Of a stretch of 34,855 bases of DNA, positions 1 to 7,841 are shown piece by piece (positions within the stretch are counted from its first letter, which is position 1; each line of letters begins with the position of its first letter). Source of the DNA: Salinicoccus sp. YB14-2 (GTDB lineage: Bacteria; Bacillota; Bacilli; Staphylococcales; Salinicoccaceae); contig NZ_LFKO01000001.1 in the NCBI RefSeq assembly GCF_001265075.1, positions 1,065,105 to 1,099,959 of the forward strand, read 5' to 3'. The notes below the pieces were generated by a model. The model saw only the letters and a list, made by a program, of their open reading frames with translations. It was not told the DNA's origin and did no database searches. The translations under genes and the position numbers were made by a program.

Positions 1-17
1 TTGTCATGGCTTGTTTT

Positions 18-943
18 TTATTCAGCCGGTTCGAGTTCTTCAATAGACTCGATATCCATATATTCAGGTACAACGATACCGTTTCTCGTATCTGTTGAGT
101 TAGGACCTAAGTCTTCAAAGTTGCCTTCATGCTCATCATAGTGATGCCCTTGAGTGACAGGCAGCCACGGAGCAACCGTTGCATCTGCTTCACCGTTTGC
201 GATAGCCTGAAATACTACTGCAGGATCCACATCCGTCACAGTCACATCATAACCCAGTTCTTCCAACACAGTACGTGTGACTTCTGCGGAAGCAACTTCA
301 GATTCCCAGGACATTGAGACAAGTTCGAATGGTTCGCCGTCCACCGGCTCAATACCGTCCACCCACTCGTCTACTTTATCGCGGTTATTATCCACCCATG
401 CTTCTGCAGCTTCCGGATAAGAGCTGTCCTCACCTTCATACATGACTTGTTCCATGTCTTCAAGGTCCCAGGAGAATGCGTCGAGCATCTGATATGCTTC
501 CGGCTTATCTTCCTCGAGTCCGAGACGGGCGATAGTATGTACATCTTCCGTTTCGCCCATTCCGCCTTCAGGATCTTCAAGATATTTCAAATCAAACTCA
601 ACAAATTTATAGTGCGGTGACCAGCCAGTGATAAATATAGGCTCTTCGTTGTCAATCGCATCTCTTAATTCCGTCATCATGCCGCCTGTGGAACTCTCTT
701 CCAAAGTCCAGCCGTCAAGATTATCGTAAGTATCCAAAGTATTATGAGCGAGCTCGGTGATGCCTGCACCCGGTTCGATGCCATAGATGGTATAGTCGAC
801 TGCCTCACTGTAGTTCACTTCTTCCCCATTACCCTCTGCAGAACCATCGTCAGCGCCTTCTTCAGCACTCTCTTCTCCGCTGCCGCAGGCTGAGAGAACT
901 AAAGTTAAAGCAAATACTGTAATCAGACTTAAAACTTCTTAAT
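18..943 (-). CDS. opuAC: OpuAC-type glycine betaine-binding lipoprotein, damaged 5' end
   Basis: Extracellular substrate-binding protein of an osmoprotectant ABC importer. The mature part is intact: the GIEPGAG lobe comes first, then the ITGWSPH and KYLEDP motifs, then the SWESEVAS...APWLP lobe. This is the same permuted lobe order as B. subtilis OpuAC (recalled), and it ends at the same C-terminal motif. A lipobox (LVLSAC) and hydrophobic h-region are encoded just upstream of position 860. The very 5' end is broken. A strong SD (GGAGGGG, 950-956) sits 6 nt before ATT-AAG-AAG-TTT, which runs into TAA at 929-931. Adding one T in the T-run (931-934) would give a normal KKFLSLITVFALTLVLSAC signal peptide. 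No in-frame ATG/GTG/TTG with an SD precedes the lipobox; the first GTG (818) lies after it and would give an unexported protein. No permease or ATPase gene is adjacent upstream. Family call is sure; expression status is not. Confidence 0.8.
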
Positions 944-1061
944 AAAAAACCCCTCCATAATTTTGAAAATACAGAAATTTATATGTAATAGTTACCTTAT
1001 CATAGTAAGTATTGCTGTCAAGGTTCTGAGCGGCTGGCATCAGGCTTATTTTGACGCTAAG

Positions 1062-1088
1062 AAGACCGGAACATAAGCCCCGGTCCTT
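1062..1088 (-). terminator. intrinsic terminator after isaB-like gene
   Basis: GACCGG/CCGGTC stem with a 10-nt loop just beyond the stop codon of the IsaB-like gene, followed on the minus strand by TTCTT. Short stem and interrupted T-tract, so moderate strength. Confidence 0.5.
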
Positions 1089-1096
1089 CATACAAA

Positions 1097-1672
1097 TCAG
1101 TATGATGAATTGTATCCGATAATCCCATTCGTCACGTCACCGTCTTTGACTTTCAGTGCCAGTTCATTCTTTTCGGTATCGTCCTTCTGATCACCTAAAA
1201 GATATACATAGGTGTCATAAGTACCGTCGTGTCCCGGATGTATGTCGTAGTCATCTCCGTAAGCATCAATAACATCTTCAATCGGGAGTTCACCCGGCTT
1301 TATAGGAAAATCAAGCTTTGTAGAACTGATGGAATCGCCGTATAAAGTGATTTTCTGATCATAAACTTCTTTTATCTCAACTGGTCCGCCATCTTCTGAA
1401 CTTTCTATATAGTCTCTTTCTGAGGCTTCAATATTATATCCGTTAAAATTTAACTTACCGTCTGTTTCCAATGTTTTTTTAAAATCAGAATCGAGAATGA
1501 AGCTGCCGTTCCCGTGTCCTGTGTCACCTTTATAATTATAGTTGTGAGATTCTGTTTCAGATGCTTCTGCTGTATTCGTTTCGTTTTCCTGGTGAACAGC
1601 ATCCGTGCCTACGACTAAGGAAGCTGCCACACCTGCCGAAGTCAGTACTTTTAACAGTGCATGTTTATTCAT
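1097..1672 (-). CDS. isaB: IsaB-like secreted immunodominant antigen
   Basis: Predicted secreted protein of 191 aa. The N-terminus is a signal peptide: MNKHALLK followed by a hydrophobic stretch ending near VVGTDAVH. The mature part follows the S. aureus IsaB pattern as I recall it: a YxYKG start, SFILDSDF, a KLNFNGYNI block, a VYDQKITLYG strand, and PIEDVIDAYGDDYDI near the middle. IsaB is a staphylococcal surface/extracellular protein reported to bind nucleic acid; its exact function here is inferred only. The start is ATG at 1672, 8 nt after AGGAGA. An in-frame ATG at 1681 overlaps that SD and cannot be used with it. The mature region is acidic (many D/E), as expected for a halotolerant host. 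It stands alone, with its own terminator and an upstream gap shared with the divergent hydrolase gene. Confidence 0.75.
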   Translation of the reverse strand: MNKHALLKVLTSAGVAASLVVGTDAVHQENETNTAEASETESHNYNYKGDTGHGNGSFILDSDFKKTLETDGKLNFNGYNIEASERDYIESSEDGGPVEIKEVYDQKITLYGDSISSTKLDFPIKPGELPIEDVIDAYGDDYDIHPGHDGTYDTYVYLLGDQKDDTEKNELALKVKDGDVTNGIIGYNSSY

Positions 1673-1874
1673 ATAGAACATCTCCTGAATTTAATCTATA
1701 TTCAATTTTCAATCAGAGTATTACATATCATGAAGCGGATGTGCAATGAATAACTGTGAATCACTATTACAATTCAATTATTTTCTGAATTTAATCTGTT
1801 CCCAATGAAAATCTCATAATTTAGAAGTACAATTGGACCAACCACTATTTTTATTTTAAGCGGCAGGTGAGAAT

Positions 1875-3140
1875 ATGACTGAGATCAGACTCAGAAAAAA
1901 TAAACTGATGATTGATGAACCATTGAATATTAAAGTTTACACTTCGGAACCGGAGCAGCAGGTCACCATCCGGATGGAAGTGGATGACGATGAACAGAAG
2001 ACATTCCATTCATACGGCGATTTCACATCAGATGAAAGTTATGAAATAGATTTAAATAGTGCAACGCCTGAAAACGGCACTTATCAACAGGCTGACGGTG
2101 CAGGTCTGCTCTGGTCAATGATCAGTAAAAAAATAAATAAAGACGATTACTTCGTTAAAAAGTCTGATAAAGATCTGGAGGCAACGCTTTATGTGACTGC
2201 TGATGATAAAATTCAGGCGACAGAAGTCATTACCCTACAGTTCAGAGATGATTCGGTCGAAAAGATCGAACTGGACAACCCTGATATTAAAGGAAGTTTA
2301 TATGCACCCAAAAAGCCGGGGGACTATCCCGCTGTGATAATCTTAAGCGGTTCGGACGGCGGCAGTGAGTCACATGCAGCATCATTTCTTGCAGGTGAAG
2401 GCTACCTGGTACTTGCCCTCTCCTACTTTAATGATGAAGGGTTGAATGAACATCTGGAGAAAGTGGATCTGGCCTATTTCAAATTGGCGGCGGATTACTT
2501 GTCCAACCATGAGAAAAGCAACGGCAGCGTCAATCTTATCGGCTACTCCAAAGGTGCTGAACTTGCATTGCTGCTGGGCAGCATTTTTAATTGTTTTCAG
2601 TCCATTATAGCGGGATCTGCTTCAAACTATGTCACCTCCGGAATGAAAGGCGGTATTTTCGCCCCGGTGCCCGGATGGATGCTGGATGGTAAGCCACTGC
2701 CTTATTTGAAGATGAAGTTTCCGGTCAGTTTCATGTTTTCCACCATCAAGAACTATATAAGGAAACAACCGATGTACTTTCTTGAAATCTGGAAAAAATC
2801 TCTCGGCAGAAAAAGTGTCTCAGAATTTAAAATCAGTGTGGATAAGATTGGAGCACCGCTGCTTATCATTTCAGGCAGTGATGATAAGTTATGGCCATCA
2901 GGAAATTTCAATGAGGAGATTCAAAAAGAGAGAGATAACGGAAATGATCTTTACCTTTCATATAAGAAGGCGGGTCACTTTATTTCTTTCCCATACAATT
3001 TTTATCAATTGCCCGCAAATATCCATATGGATCTCGACGGCATGATCATTGATTTTGGCGGTACAAAATACGAAAATGCAAAAGCGGCGGAAGATTCTCT
3101 GGAAAAAATACTCGCGTTTCTCAGGCAGAATAATGGTTAA
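1875..3140 (+). CDS. acyl-CoA thioester hydrolase / BAAT-family alpha/beta hydrolase
   Basis: 421-aa cytosolic protein with the two-domain architecture of bacterial acyl-CoA thioesterase/bile acid-CoA:amino acid N-acyltransferase relatives. An N-terminal beta-sandwich (about residues 1-125, including the GLLWSM block) precedes an alpha/beta-hydrolase domain (about 130-418). The nucleophile elbow is GYSKG with Ser225. The acid is probably Asp336 or Asp337 in SGSDDKLWPS, and the histidine is His368 in KKAGHFISFP. The likely substrate is a fatty acyl-CoA or a related ester; it cannot be fixed from sequence. ATG start with an AGGTGAG SD 4 nt upstream. Monocistronic between isaB and a strong bidirectional terminator. 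Confidence 0.75.
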   Translation: MTEIRLRKNKLMIDEPLNIKVYTSEPEQQVTIRMEVDDDEQKTFHSYGDFTSDESYEIDLNSATPENGTYQQADGAGLLWSMISKKINKDDYFVKKSDKDLEATLYVTADDKIQATEVITLQFRDDSVEKIELDNPDIKGSLYAPKKPGDYPAVIILSGSDGGSESHAASFLAGEGYLVLALSYFNDEGLNEHLEKVDLAYFKLAADYLSNHEKSNGSVNLIGYSKGAELALLLGSIFNCFQSIIAGSASNYVTSGMKGGIFAPVPGWMLDGKPLPYLKMKFPVSFMFSTIKNYIRKQPMYFLEIWKKSLGRKSVSEFKISVDKIGAPLLIISGSDDKLWPSGNFNEEIQKERDNGNDLYLSYKKAGHFISFPYNFYQLPANIHMDLDGMIIDFGGTKYENAKAAEDSLEKILAFLRQNNG

Positions 3141-3200
3141 GATATTTTAAATCAAATGTGATGGACATCATCTTATTTTATATACAATGATAGGATGAGT

Positions 3201-3248
3201 ATGGATAAGAAACGTGAAAAGCCGAAGAATCCTGCGAAAGCGGATTAA
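3201..3248 (+). CDS. possible 15-aa Lys/Pro-rich micropeptide
   Basis: Short ORF with SD AGGA 5 nt before the ATG, encoding MDKKREKPKNPAKAD. It sits between the hydrolase gene and the bidirectional terminator, so it could be transcribed with the hydrolase or alone. An in-frame ATG two codons earlier (3195) is less well placed. Very basic, no membrane segment. The codon pattern and SD are suggestive, but length gives little statistical support. Confidence 0.3.
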   Translation: MDKKREKPKNPAKAD

Positions 3249-3258
3249 CTAAATGAAG

Positions 3259-3297
3259 ATTAAAAAAACAACGAAACTAATTTCGTTGTTTTTTAAT
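3259..3297. terminator. bidirectional intrinsic terminator
   Basis: A 14-bp perfect stem (3263-3276 with 3281-3294, core AACAACGAAA) with a CTAA loop, flanked by an A-run on one side and a T-run on the other. It lies between convergent genes and would end transcription from both sides. Confidence 0.85.
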
Positions 3298-3965
3298 CAT
3301 GTCAGCTGCTGCTTGAAAATTTTATCGTAATGCGCAAGTGTAAATGTGGCGTAATAAGGAACCAGAGGTGTCTGTGTCAGCTCGTCTTTCCACGCTTTCT
3401 CAAAAGCATTATCAATAATATAATTTAAAGCCGTCCCATAGTATGTTGAATCATATATTTTGCTTAATATATGGGGATTGTCGTTTACGAGTATTTCCAT
3501 GACGGTTTTAAATGTGTCATTGAACTCTCCAGTGTTTTTCTCAATCAGTTGGAGGAAAGGTTCCATACCTTTGGTGAATTCAATAATTTTATTTCTGACT
3601 GAAATATTAATGCTGTCCATTTCCTCCGGAAGCTGCAATTCATGAAAATCAATCTCATTTTTGTTTAAAGTGAAATTATCCAACACTTCCTGTTCCATCG
3701 GATAATGCGGTGTATCACCTTTGATGAATATGCCATGTGTACTTTGTATTAAAGATAGTTTCAACAATTCCACTTTAATAAAAGTACGGCATAGTTCGAC
3801 GATGGACAGATGATTAAATCCTTCGTCTTTAAAAGTTGTCTGAATCTCTTCAAAATAGGCAGTTTCTTTGTCCATCATGCCGGGAAGATACCGGGAACGC
3901 ATGACAAAACTTTTGTAATCCTCTTCTTCAAGCAATTTTTTCTTTGTTTTTTTATAACTGTCCAT
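3297..3965 (-). CDS. uncharacterised 222-aa cytosolic protein
   Basis: I do not recognise a family. The product is predicted soluble and mostly alpha-helical, with a charged N-terminus (DSYKKTKKKLLEEEDYKSF) and a C-terminal helix pair ending TPLVPYYATFTLAHYDKIF. The C-terminal half loosely recalls the ligand domain of TetR-type regulators, but no helix-turn-helix is visible at the N-terminus, so I do not call a regulator. There is no signal peptide or membrane segment. ATG start 6 nt after AGGAGCG. Convergent with the hydrolase gene and divergent from the Na/Pi cotransporter gene, so probably monocistronic. Confidence 0.6.
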   Translation of the reverse strand: MDSYKKTKKKLLEEEDYKSFVMRSRYLPGMMDKETAYFEEIQTTFKDEGFNHLSIVELCRTFIKVELLKLSLIQSTHGIFIKGDTPHYPMEQEVLDNFTLNKNEIDFHELQLPEEMDSINISVRNKIIEFTKGMEPFLQLIEKNTGEFNDTFKTVMEILVNDNPHILSKIYDSTYYGTALNYIIDNAFEKAWKDELTQTPLVPYYATFTLAHYDKIFKQQLT

Positions 3966-4117
3966 TGAAACGCTCCTCTGTTTAATATCATTGCCAGTAT
4001 TTTAACATACCTCTAAATCTACATATAAAATTAAAACCGGCTGTCCTCTGAAATTAACTAATTATTAGGCAAAGTACTAATATTTCGAGTAAGAGGATTT
4101 AGGGGGTTAATTAATTT

Positions 4118-4155
4118 ATTTTAATGCATTTTATAAATGTAGTGTATATAATAAA
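4118..4155 (+). promoter_or_regulatory. candidate promoter of the Na/Pi cotransporter gene
   Basis: Perfect TATAAT at 4147-4152 in a very AT-rich 270-bp intergenic region, about 85 bp before the ATG. No good -35 hexamer is seen at 16-18 bp. No clear PhoP-box direct repeats were found by eye. Confidence 0.35.
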
Positions 4156-4237
4156 TTTGAAGTGAAGTTTGTAAATGTTATATTAATTAAGTAAATATAG
4201 AGTAAAGCTTCTCAAGTACCAAAGTGGAGGTATTTAA

Positions 4238-5899
4238 ATGGAACTCAGCCCGATGGAAGTGCTATTCACCTTTCTAGGTGGTCTTGGTATATTTCTTTAC
4301 GGTATCAAAAGCATGGGAGACGGTCTGCAGGCATCAGCCGGAGACCGGCTACGTGAAATACTGAATCGTATGACGACAAACCCGTTTCTGGGTATTTTGG
4401 CGGGTATTATAATCACTATACTGATTCAAAGCAGTTCTGGAACTACGGCAATTACAATCGGCCTGGTTTCAGCAGGCTTTATGACTTTAAGACAGGCAAT
4501 CGGCGTCATTATGGGTGCGAACGTCGGTACAACTGTCACAGCCTTTGTCATCGGTCTTGATATCGGTGCATACGCACTTCCAATTCTGGCCTTCGGTGTA
4601 GTATTGATCTTTTTCTTCAAATCGCCGAAAGTCAACAACTTTGGTCGTGTATTCTTTGGCTTTGGTGCATTATTTTACGGTTTGGAGTTAATGGGTGAGG
4701 GTGTCGGACCGCTTGCAGACCTTGCATGGTTCTCAGATCTGATGCTGCAGCTCTCTGATAATTCCCTGCTCGGTTTTGCAGTGGGTACGGTACTCACGAT
4801 AATCGTTCAGAGTTCAAGTGCGACCATCGCAATTTTACAGAATTTCTACATGAATGATCTGATGGATCTAAACGCTGCGCTGCCCGTACTATTGGGTGAC
4901 AACGTCGGTACGACCATTACGGCTCTGCTGGCGGGGCTTGTAGGAACAATTGCTGCAAAACGTGCAGCGGCAGTCCATGTGGTTTTCAACTTGATCGGGG
5001 CGGTCATATTTATGCTGATCCTGCCGCTCTTTACAATCTATGTGGGATATCTTGAAACCGCACTGGGCTTAAACGGTCGTATGACGATCGCTTTTGCACA
5101 CGGTTCATATAATCTGGTAAATATGCTTATCCATTTACCGTTGATTGGTTTTCTTGCATGGCTTGTTACGAAAATTGTACCAGGAAAGGATTTCTCGGAA
5201 GACTACAAACCGATCCATCTGGATGAATCTTTGATGATGCAGTCTTCATCACTTGCACTTCAGGCTTCTCAAAAAGAAATCCAGCAGCTTGGAAAATTGA
5301 CACTCAGCATGCTTGAAGACGCGAGGGATTACAGCGAAGAAAATAATCCAAAACTAGAAAAGCAGATACGGGAAAAAGAGAATGTAGTAGATGGTTTGAA
5401 TGAAAGTATCAGAAAATACTTACAAAATTTATCAAAATATGATATTTCAAATGATGATACCATCAGACAGACGACATTGCTTGAAGTGAACAGGATGTTG
5501 TATAAAGTCAGTGAACAAGTTGTTTATTTCACCGATTTGAATGTTAAGAAATATCATAAAGGTATAGAGCTGTCGGAATCTGCAGAAAAAGGATTAAATG
5601 ATTTCCTGAAACATGTCGGAAAGTCATACAGAAAAGCTGTGGATGCCATTGATATCTATAATCCACAGGAAATAGAACATATTTTAAATATGAGTCAGAA
5701 AGCGACGAATATCGAGAAAAAACTTAGAAAACAGCATGTGAAACGTATGAATAAAGGAATCTGTTCCACAGATGGCGGTCACTTATATGTGGATCTGATC
5801 AGTACTCTTGAGAGAATCGGATATAACACAAGAAACATCATAGAACTGAGTCTCGAAGAAGATGATGGAACAGAAGAAGAACAAATCATTTTTGATTAA
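4238..5899 (+). CDS. nptA: Na/Pi cotransporter family protein (NptA-like)
   Basis: Sodium-driven phosphate uptake protein of 553 aa. It has two inverted Na_Pi_cotrans repeats, each with the QSSS signature (64-67 and 191-194) and the G-x-NVGTT motif (93-99 and 220-226). These are embedded in about eight to nine membrane segments spanning residues 5-315. A soluble PhoU-like four-helix region follows (about 340-540), the domain arrangement and length of staphylococcal NptA. ATG start after a GGAGG SD (4226-4230). Single gene, followed by a strong terminator. Regulation by phosphate is likely from the family, but no Pho box was identified. Confidence 0.9.
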   Translation: MELSPMEVLFTFLGGLGIFLYGIKSMGDGLQASAGDRLREILNRMTTNPFLGILAGIIITILIQSSSGTTAITIGLVSAGFMTLRQAIGVIMGANVGTTVTAFVIGLDIGAYALPILAFGVVLIFFFKSPKVNNFGRVFFGFGALFYGLELMGEGVGPLADLAWFSDLMLQLSDNSLLGFAVGTVLTIIVQSSSATIAILQNFYMNDLMDLNAALPVLLGDNVGTTITALLAGLVGTIAAKRAAAVHVVFNLIGAVIFMLILPLFTIYVGYLETALGLNGRMTIAFAHGSYNLVNMLIHLPLIGFLAWLVTKIVPGKDFSEDYKPIHLDESLMMQSSSLALQASQKEIQQLGKLTLSMLEDARDYSEENNPKLEKQIREKENVVDGLNESIRKYLQNLSKYDISNDDTIRQTTLLEVNRMLYKVSEQVVYFTDLNVKKYHKGIELSESAEKGLNDFLKHVGKSYRKAVDAIDIYNPQEIEHILNMSQKATNIEKKLRKQHVKRMNKGICSTDGGHLYVDLISTLERIGYNTRNIIELSLEEDDGTEEEQIIFD

Positions 5900-5909
5900 T
5901 GATAAAGAA

Positions 5910-5950
5910 GCCCGGGTTTGGAATATATATTCCAAATCCGGGCATTTTAA
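5910..5950 (+). terminator. intrinsic terminator after nptA
   Basis: Long stem GCCCGGGTTTGGAAT/ATTCCAAATCCGGGC (one G-T pair) followed by ATTTTAATTTT. Confidence 0.85.
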
Positions 5951-6039
5951 TTTTAAAGTTGTTTTAAGCACGTGGTATGAGCGATATAAGGTTGTATGGT
6001 ACAATCAAGGTACTATTTAAATGATGTGAGGATATATAA

Positions 6040-6465
6040 ATGAATCAATTATTGGATGTATCTGATGTTAACAATGTGAATTTCACAGGTGTTTCATTTA
6101 TCGATGATATTGTGGGTCTCGGCGAGAAAAAGATTGCTCTGGATATCAAACATTTCAGTGACTTGAACTTGGACTCCGATAAAGTCGAGCTGGTCATCAA
6201 CCGGGAATCTTTAGCAGAGTTTATGGCCGGCCGGAATGCGGTTTTACTGGAATATGAAAATTATCCTGAATTCGACCATATGAACAGTATGATTGTCATG
6301 CTCGAATATGATTTCAACAGCATCGACAGAATCAAGTTGTTCTATAAAGATGAACACAACTTGTCGGGTGAGTATGTCATCGACACTTCTGACGAAGATG
6401 TAGTTGCCATGAAGAGTGAATTCGACGAAAGTGAACTGGTATTGAAGCTCGACATTAAATCATAA
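6040..6465 (+). CDS. uncharacterised acidic 141-aa protein
   Basis: Not recognised. Soluble, strongly acidic, predicted alternating beta strands, no signal peptide, no cysteine. Candidate repeat-like strands include VELVINRESLAEF and SELVLKLDIKS. ATG start with GTGAGGAT SD. A TACAAT -10-like box lies at 6000-6005, and a hairpin terminator follows at once, so it is transcribed alone. Possibly a lineage-specific Staphylococcaceae protein. Confidence 0.6.
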   Translation: MNQLLDVSDVNNVNFTGVSFIDDIVGLGEKKIALDIKHFSDLNLDSDKVELVINRESLAEFMAGRNAVLLEYENYPEFDHMNSMIVMLEYDFNSIDRIKLFYKDEHNLSGEYVIDTSDEDVVAMKSEFDESELVLKLDIKS

Positions 6466-6475
6466 ATTGAATATA

Positions 6476-6510
6476 AAAAGTGTGAAGCAATCAAATGCTT
6501 CACCCTTTTT
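6476..6510. terminator. bidirectional intrinsic terminator
   Basis: GTGAAGCA (6482-6489) pairs with TGCTTCAC (6496-6503), with A-run upstream and CCTTTTT downstream, between convergent genes. Confidence 0.8.
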
Positions 6511-6515
6511 CATTA

Positions 6516-7841
6516 TTATATATTCACCCGTTGTGAATATCTGTTTTCTTTAAATTTCAGTCCAAGCTCTCCGCGTAAAGTATCACTATCGTAAGATGTA
6601 TCATAATAGCCTTTTTCAACAAGGATCGGAATGACTTTATTTAAGAAATCATCATACAGCTCACCGAGTACATGTGGTGTAATAACAAAACCGTCCGCCG
6701 CTTGTTCGTCGACCCACTCAATAATTTTGTCAGCGACTTGTTCAGGCGTACCCATGAACGGTGTTTCACGTGTTGTCTCCTCGAGGGCGACTTCACGCAA
6801 TGTGAGATTTTTTTCTTTTGCTCTTCGTTTAATCTCGTCTGTCGTAGATTGGAAACTGTTTTTACCGACATCACCGAGTTCAGGGAAAGGCGCGTCCAAT
6901 TCGTATTGGGAAAAATCATGGTGGTCAAAATAACGCCCCAGATATGCAAGCGCCTCTTCTGTCGTCACCAGGTTCTGGATTTTCTTATATTTCTCCTGCA
7001 CTTCTTCCGCAGTATCTCCGGTAATCGGTGACAGGACGGGGAATATTTTAATGTCATCTTCACTTCTGCCGGCATCGACCGCTTTTTGTTTCACATCTTT
7101 ATATGCATCTTTTGCCTGTGCCAGTGTACCGCCGTTTGTGAATACTGCATCGGCATACTTTGCAGCAAAACCGGACCCCTTCCTGGAGGCGCCTGCCTGA
7201 AAGATGATGGGCTGGCCCTGTGCCGATCGGTCGATATTGAGCGGGCCCTTGACTTGGAAATACTCGCCTTCATAGTTGAGTTCATGCATCTTTTCTTTAT
7301 CGAAATATTGATTGTTCTCTGCATCACGGACGAAAGCATCATCCTCCCATGAATCCCAAAGTCCCTGCACGACCTGAAGATGTTCTTCAGCGATATCGTA
7401 GCGGAGGCTGTGCTCGGGATGCTTGTCCTTGCTGAAGTTATCGGCACTGCCTTCAAGTGGAGACGTCACGACGTTCCATCCGGCACGGCCGCCGCTGATC
7501 TTATCTATTGAAGCGAGTTGTCTTGCTACAGTGAACGGCTCGCTGTAAGAGCTTGAAATCGTTCCAACGAGACCGATTTTGCTTGTTATCGGTGCCAGCG
7601 CCGCAAGTATCGTGAGCGGCTCGAAGCGGCTGAGAAAATGTGGAATGGATTTTTCATTTATATATAGGCCGTCTGCTACAAAAACAAAGGAAAAGCCGGC
7701 CGCTTCCGCTTTTTTTGTCACGCTCTGGTAGTGTTCGAAGTTGGTACTGGCATCAGACGGCACATCATCACTGCGCCAGGCGTTCATATGACCGCCCGGG
7801 CCATGCAGCATTACGCCGAATTGTACTTTTTTACTGCTCAT
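6516..7841 (-). CDS. NtaA/SnaA/DszA-type FMN-dependent monooxygenase
   Basis: 441-aa flavin monooxygenase of the class that uses reduced FMN from a separate reductase. Landmarks: the N-terminal GVMLHGPGGHMNAWR, LTILAALAP followed by IGLVGTISSSYSEPF, KISGGRAGWNVVTSP, and the QAGASRKGSGFAAKYADAVFT block. These are the hallmarks of the nitrilotriacetate/desulfurisation monooxygenase subfamily and are also found in B. subtilis YxeK, a similarly sized protein (recalled). Substrate unknown; a sulfur- or amine-containing small molecule is the usual kind. Its ATG overlaps the stop of the upstream luciferase-like gene by 4 nt (ATGA), so the two are translationally coupled. No flavin reductase gene lies nearby. 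Confidence 0.85.
   Translation of the reverse strand: MSSKKVQFGVMLHGPGGHMNAWRSDDVPSDASTNFEHYQSVTKKAEAAGFSFVFVADGLYINEKSIPHFLSRFEPLTILAALAPITSKIGLVGTISSSYSEPFTVARQLASIDKISGGRAGWNVVTSPLEGSADNFSKDKHPEHSLRYDIAEEHLQVVQGLWDSWEDDAFVRDAENNQYFDKEKMHELNYEGEYFQVKGPLNIDRSAQGQPIIFQAGASRKGSGFAAKYADAVFTNGGTLAQAKDAYKDVKQKAVDAGRSEDDIKIFPVLSPITGDTAEEVQEKYKKIQNLVTTEEALAYLGRYFDHHDFSQYELDAPFPELGDVGKNSFQSTTDEIKRRAKEKNLTLREVALEETTRETPFMGTPEQVADKIIEWVDEQAADGFVITPHVLGELYDDFLNKVIPILVEKGYYDTSYDSDTLRGELGLKFKENRYSQRVNI

Noticed and set aside
929-956. Programmed ribosomal frameshift in opuAC
   Set aside because: A -1 shift would be needed, but TTT re-pairing to GTT is poor and there is no slippery heptamer; a prfB-like +1 shift would give the wrong frame.
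4080-4237. PhoP box upstream of nptA
   Set aside because: The region is AT-rich but lacks regularly spaced TTAACA-like repeats.
7086-7456. Overlapping open frames on both strands inside the NtaA-type gene
   Set aside because: Shadow frames of a gene with clear family motifs.
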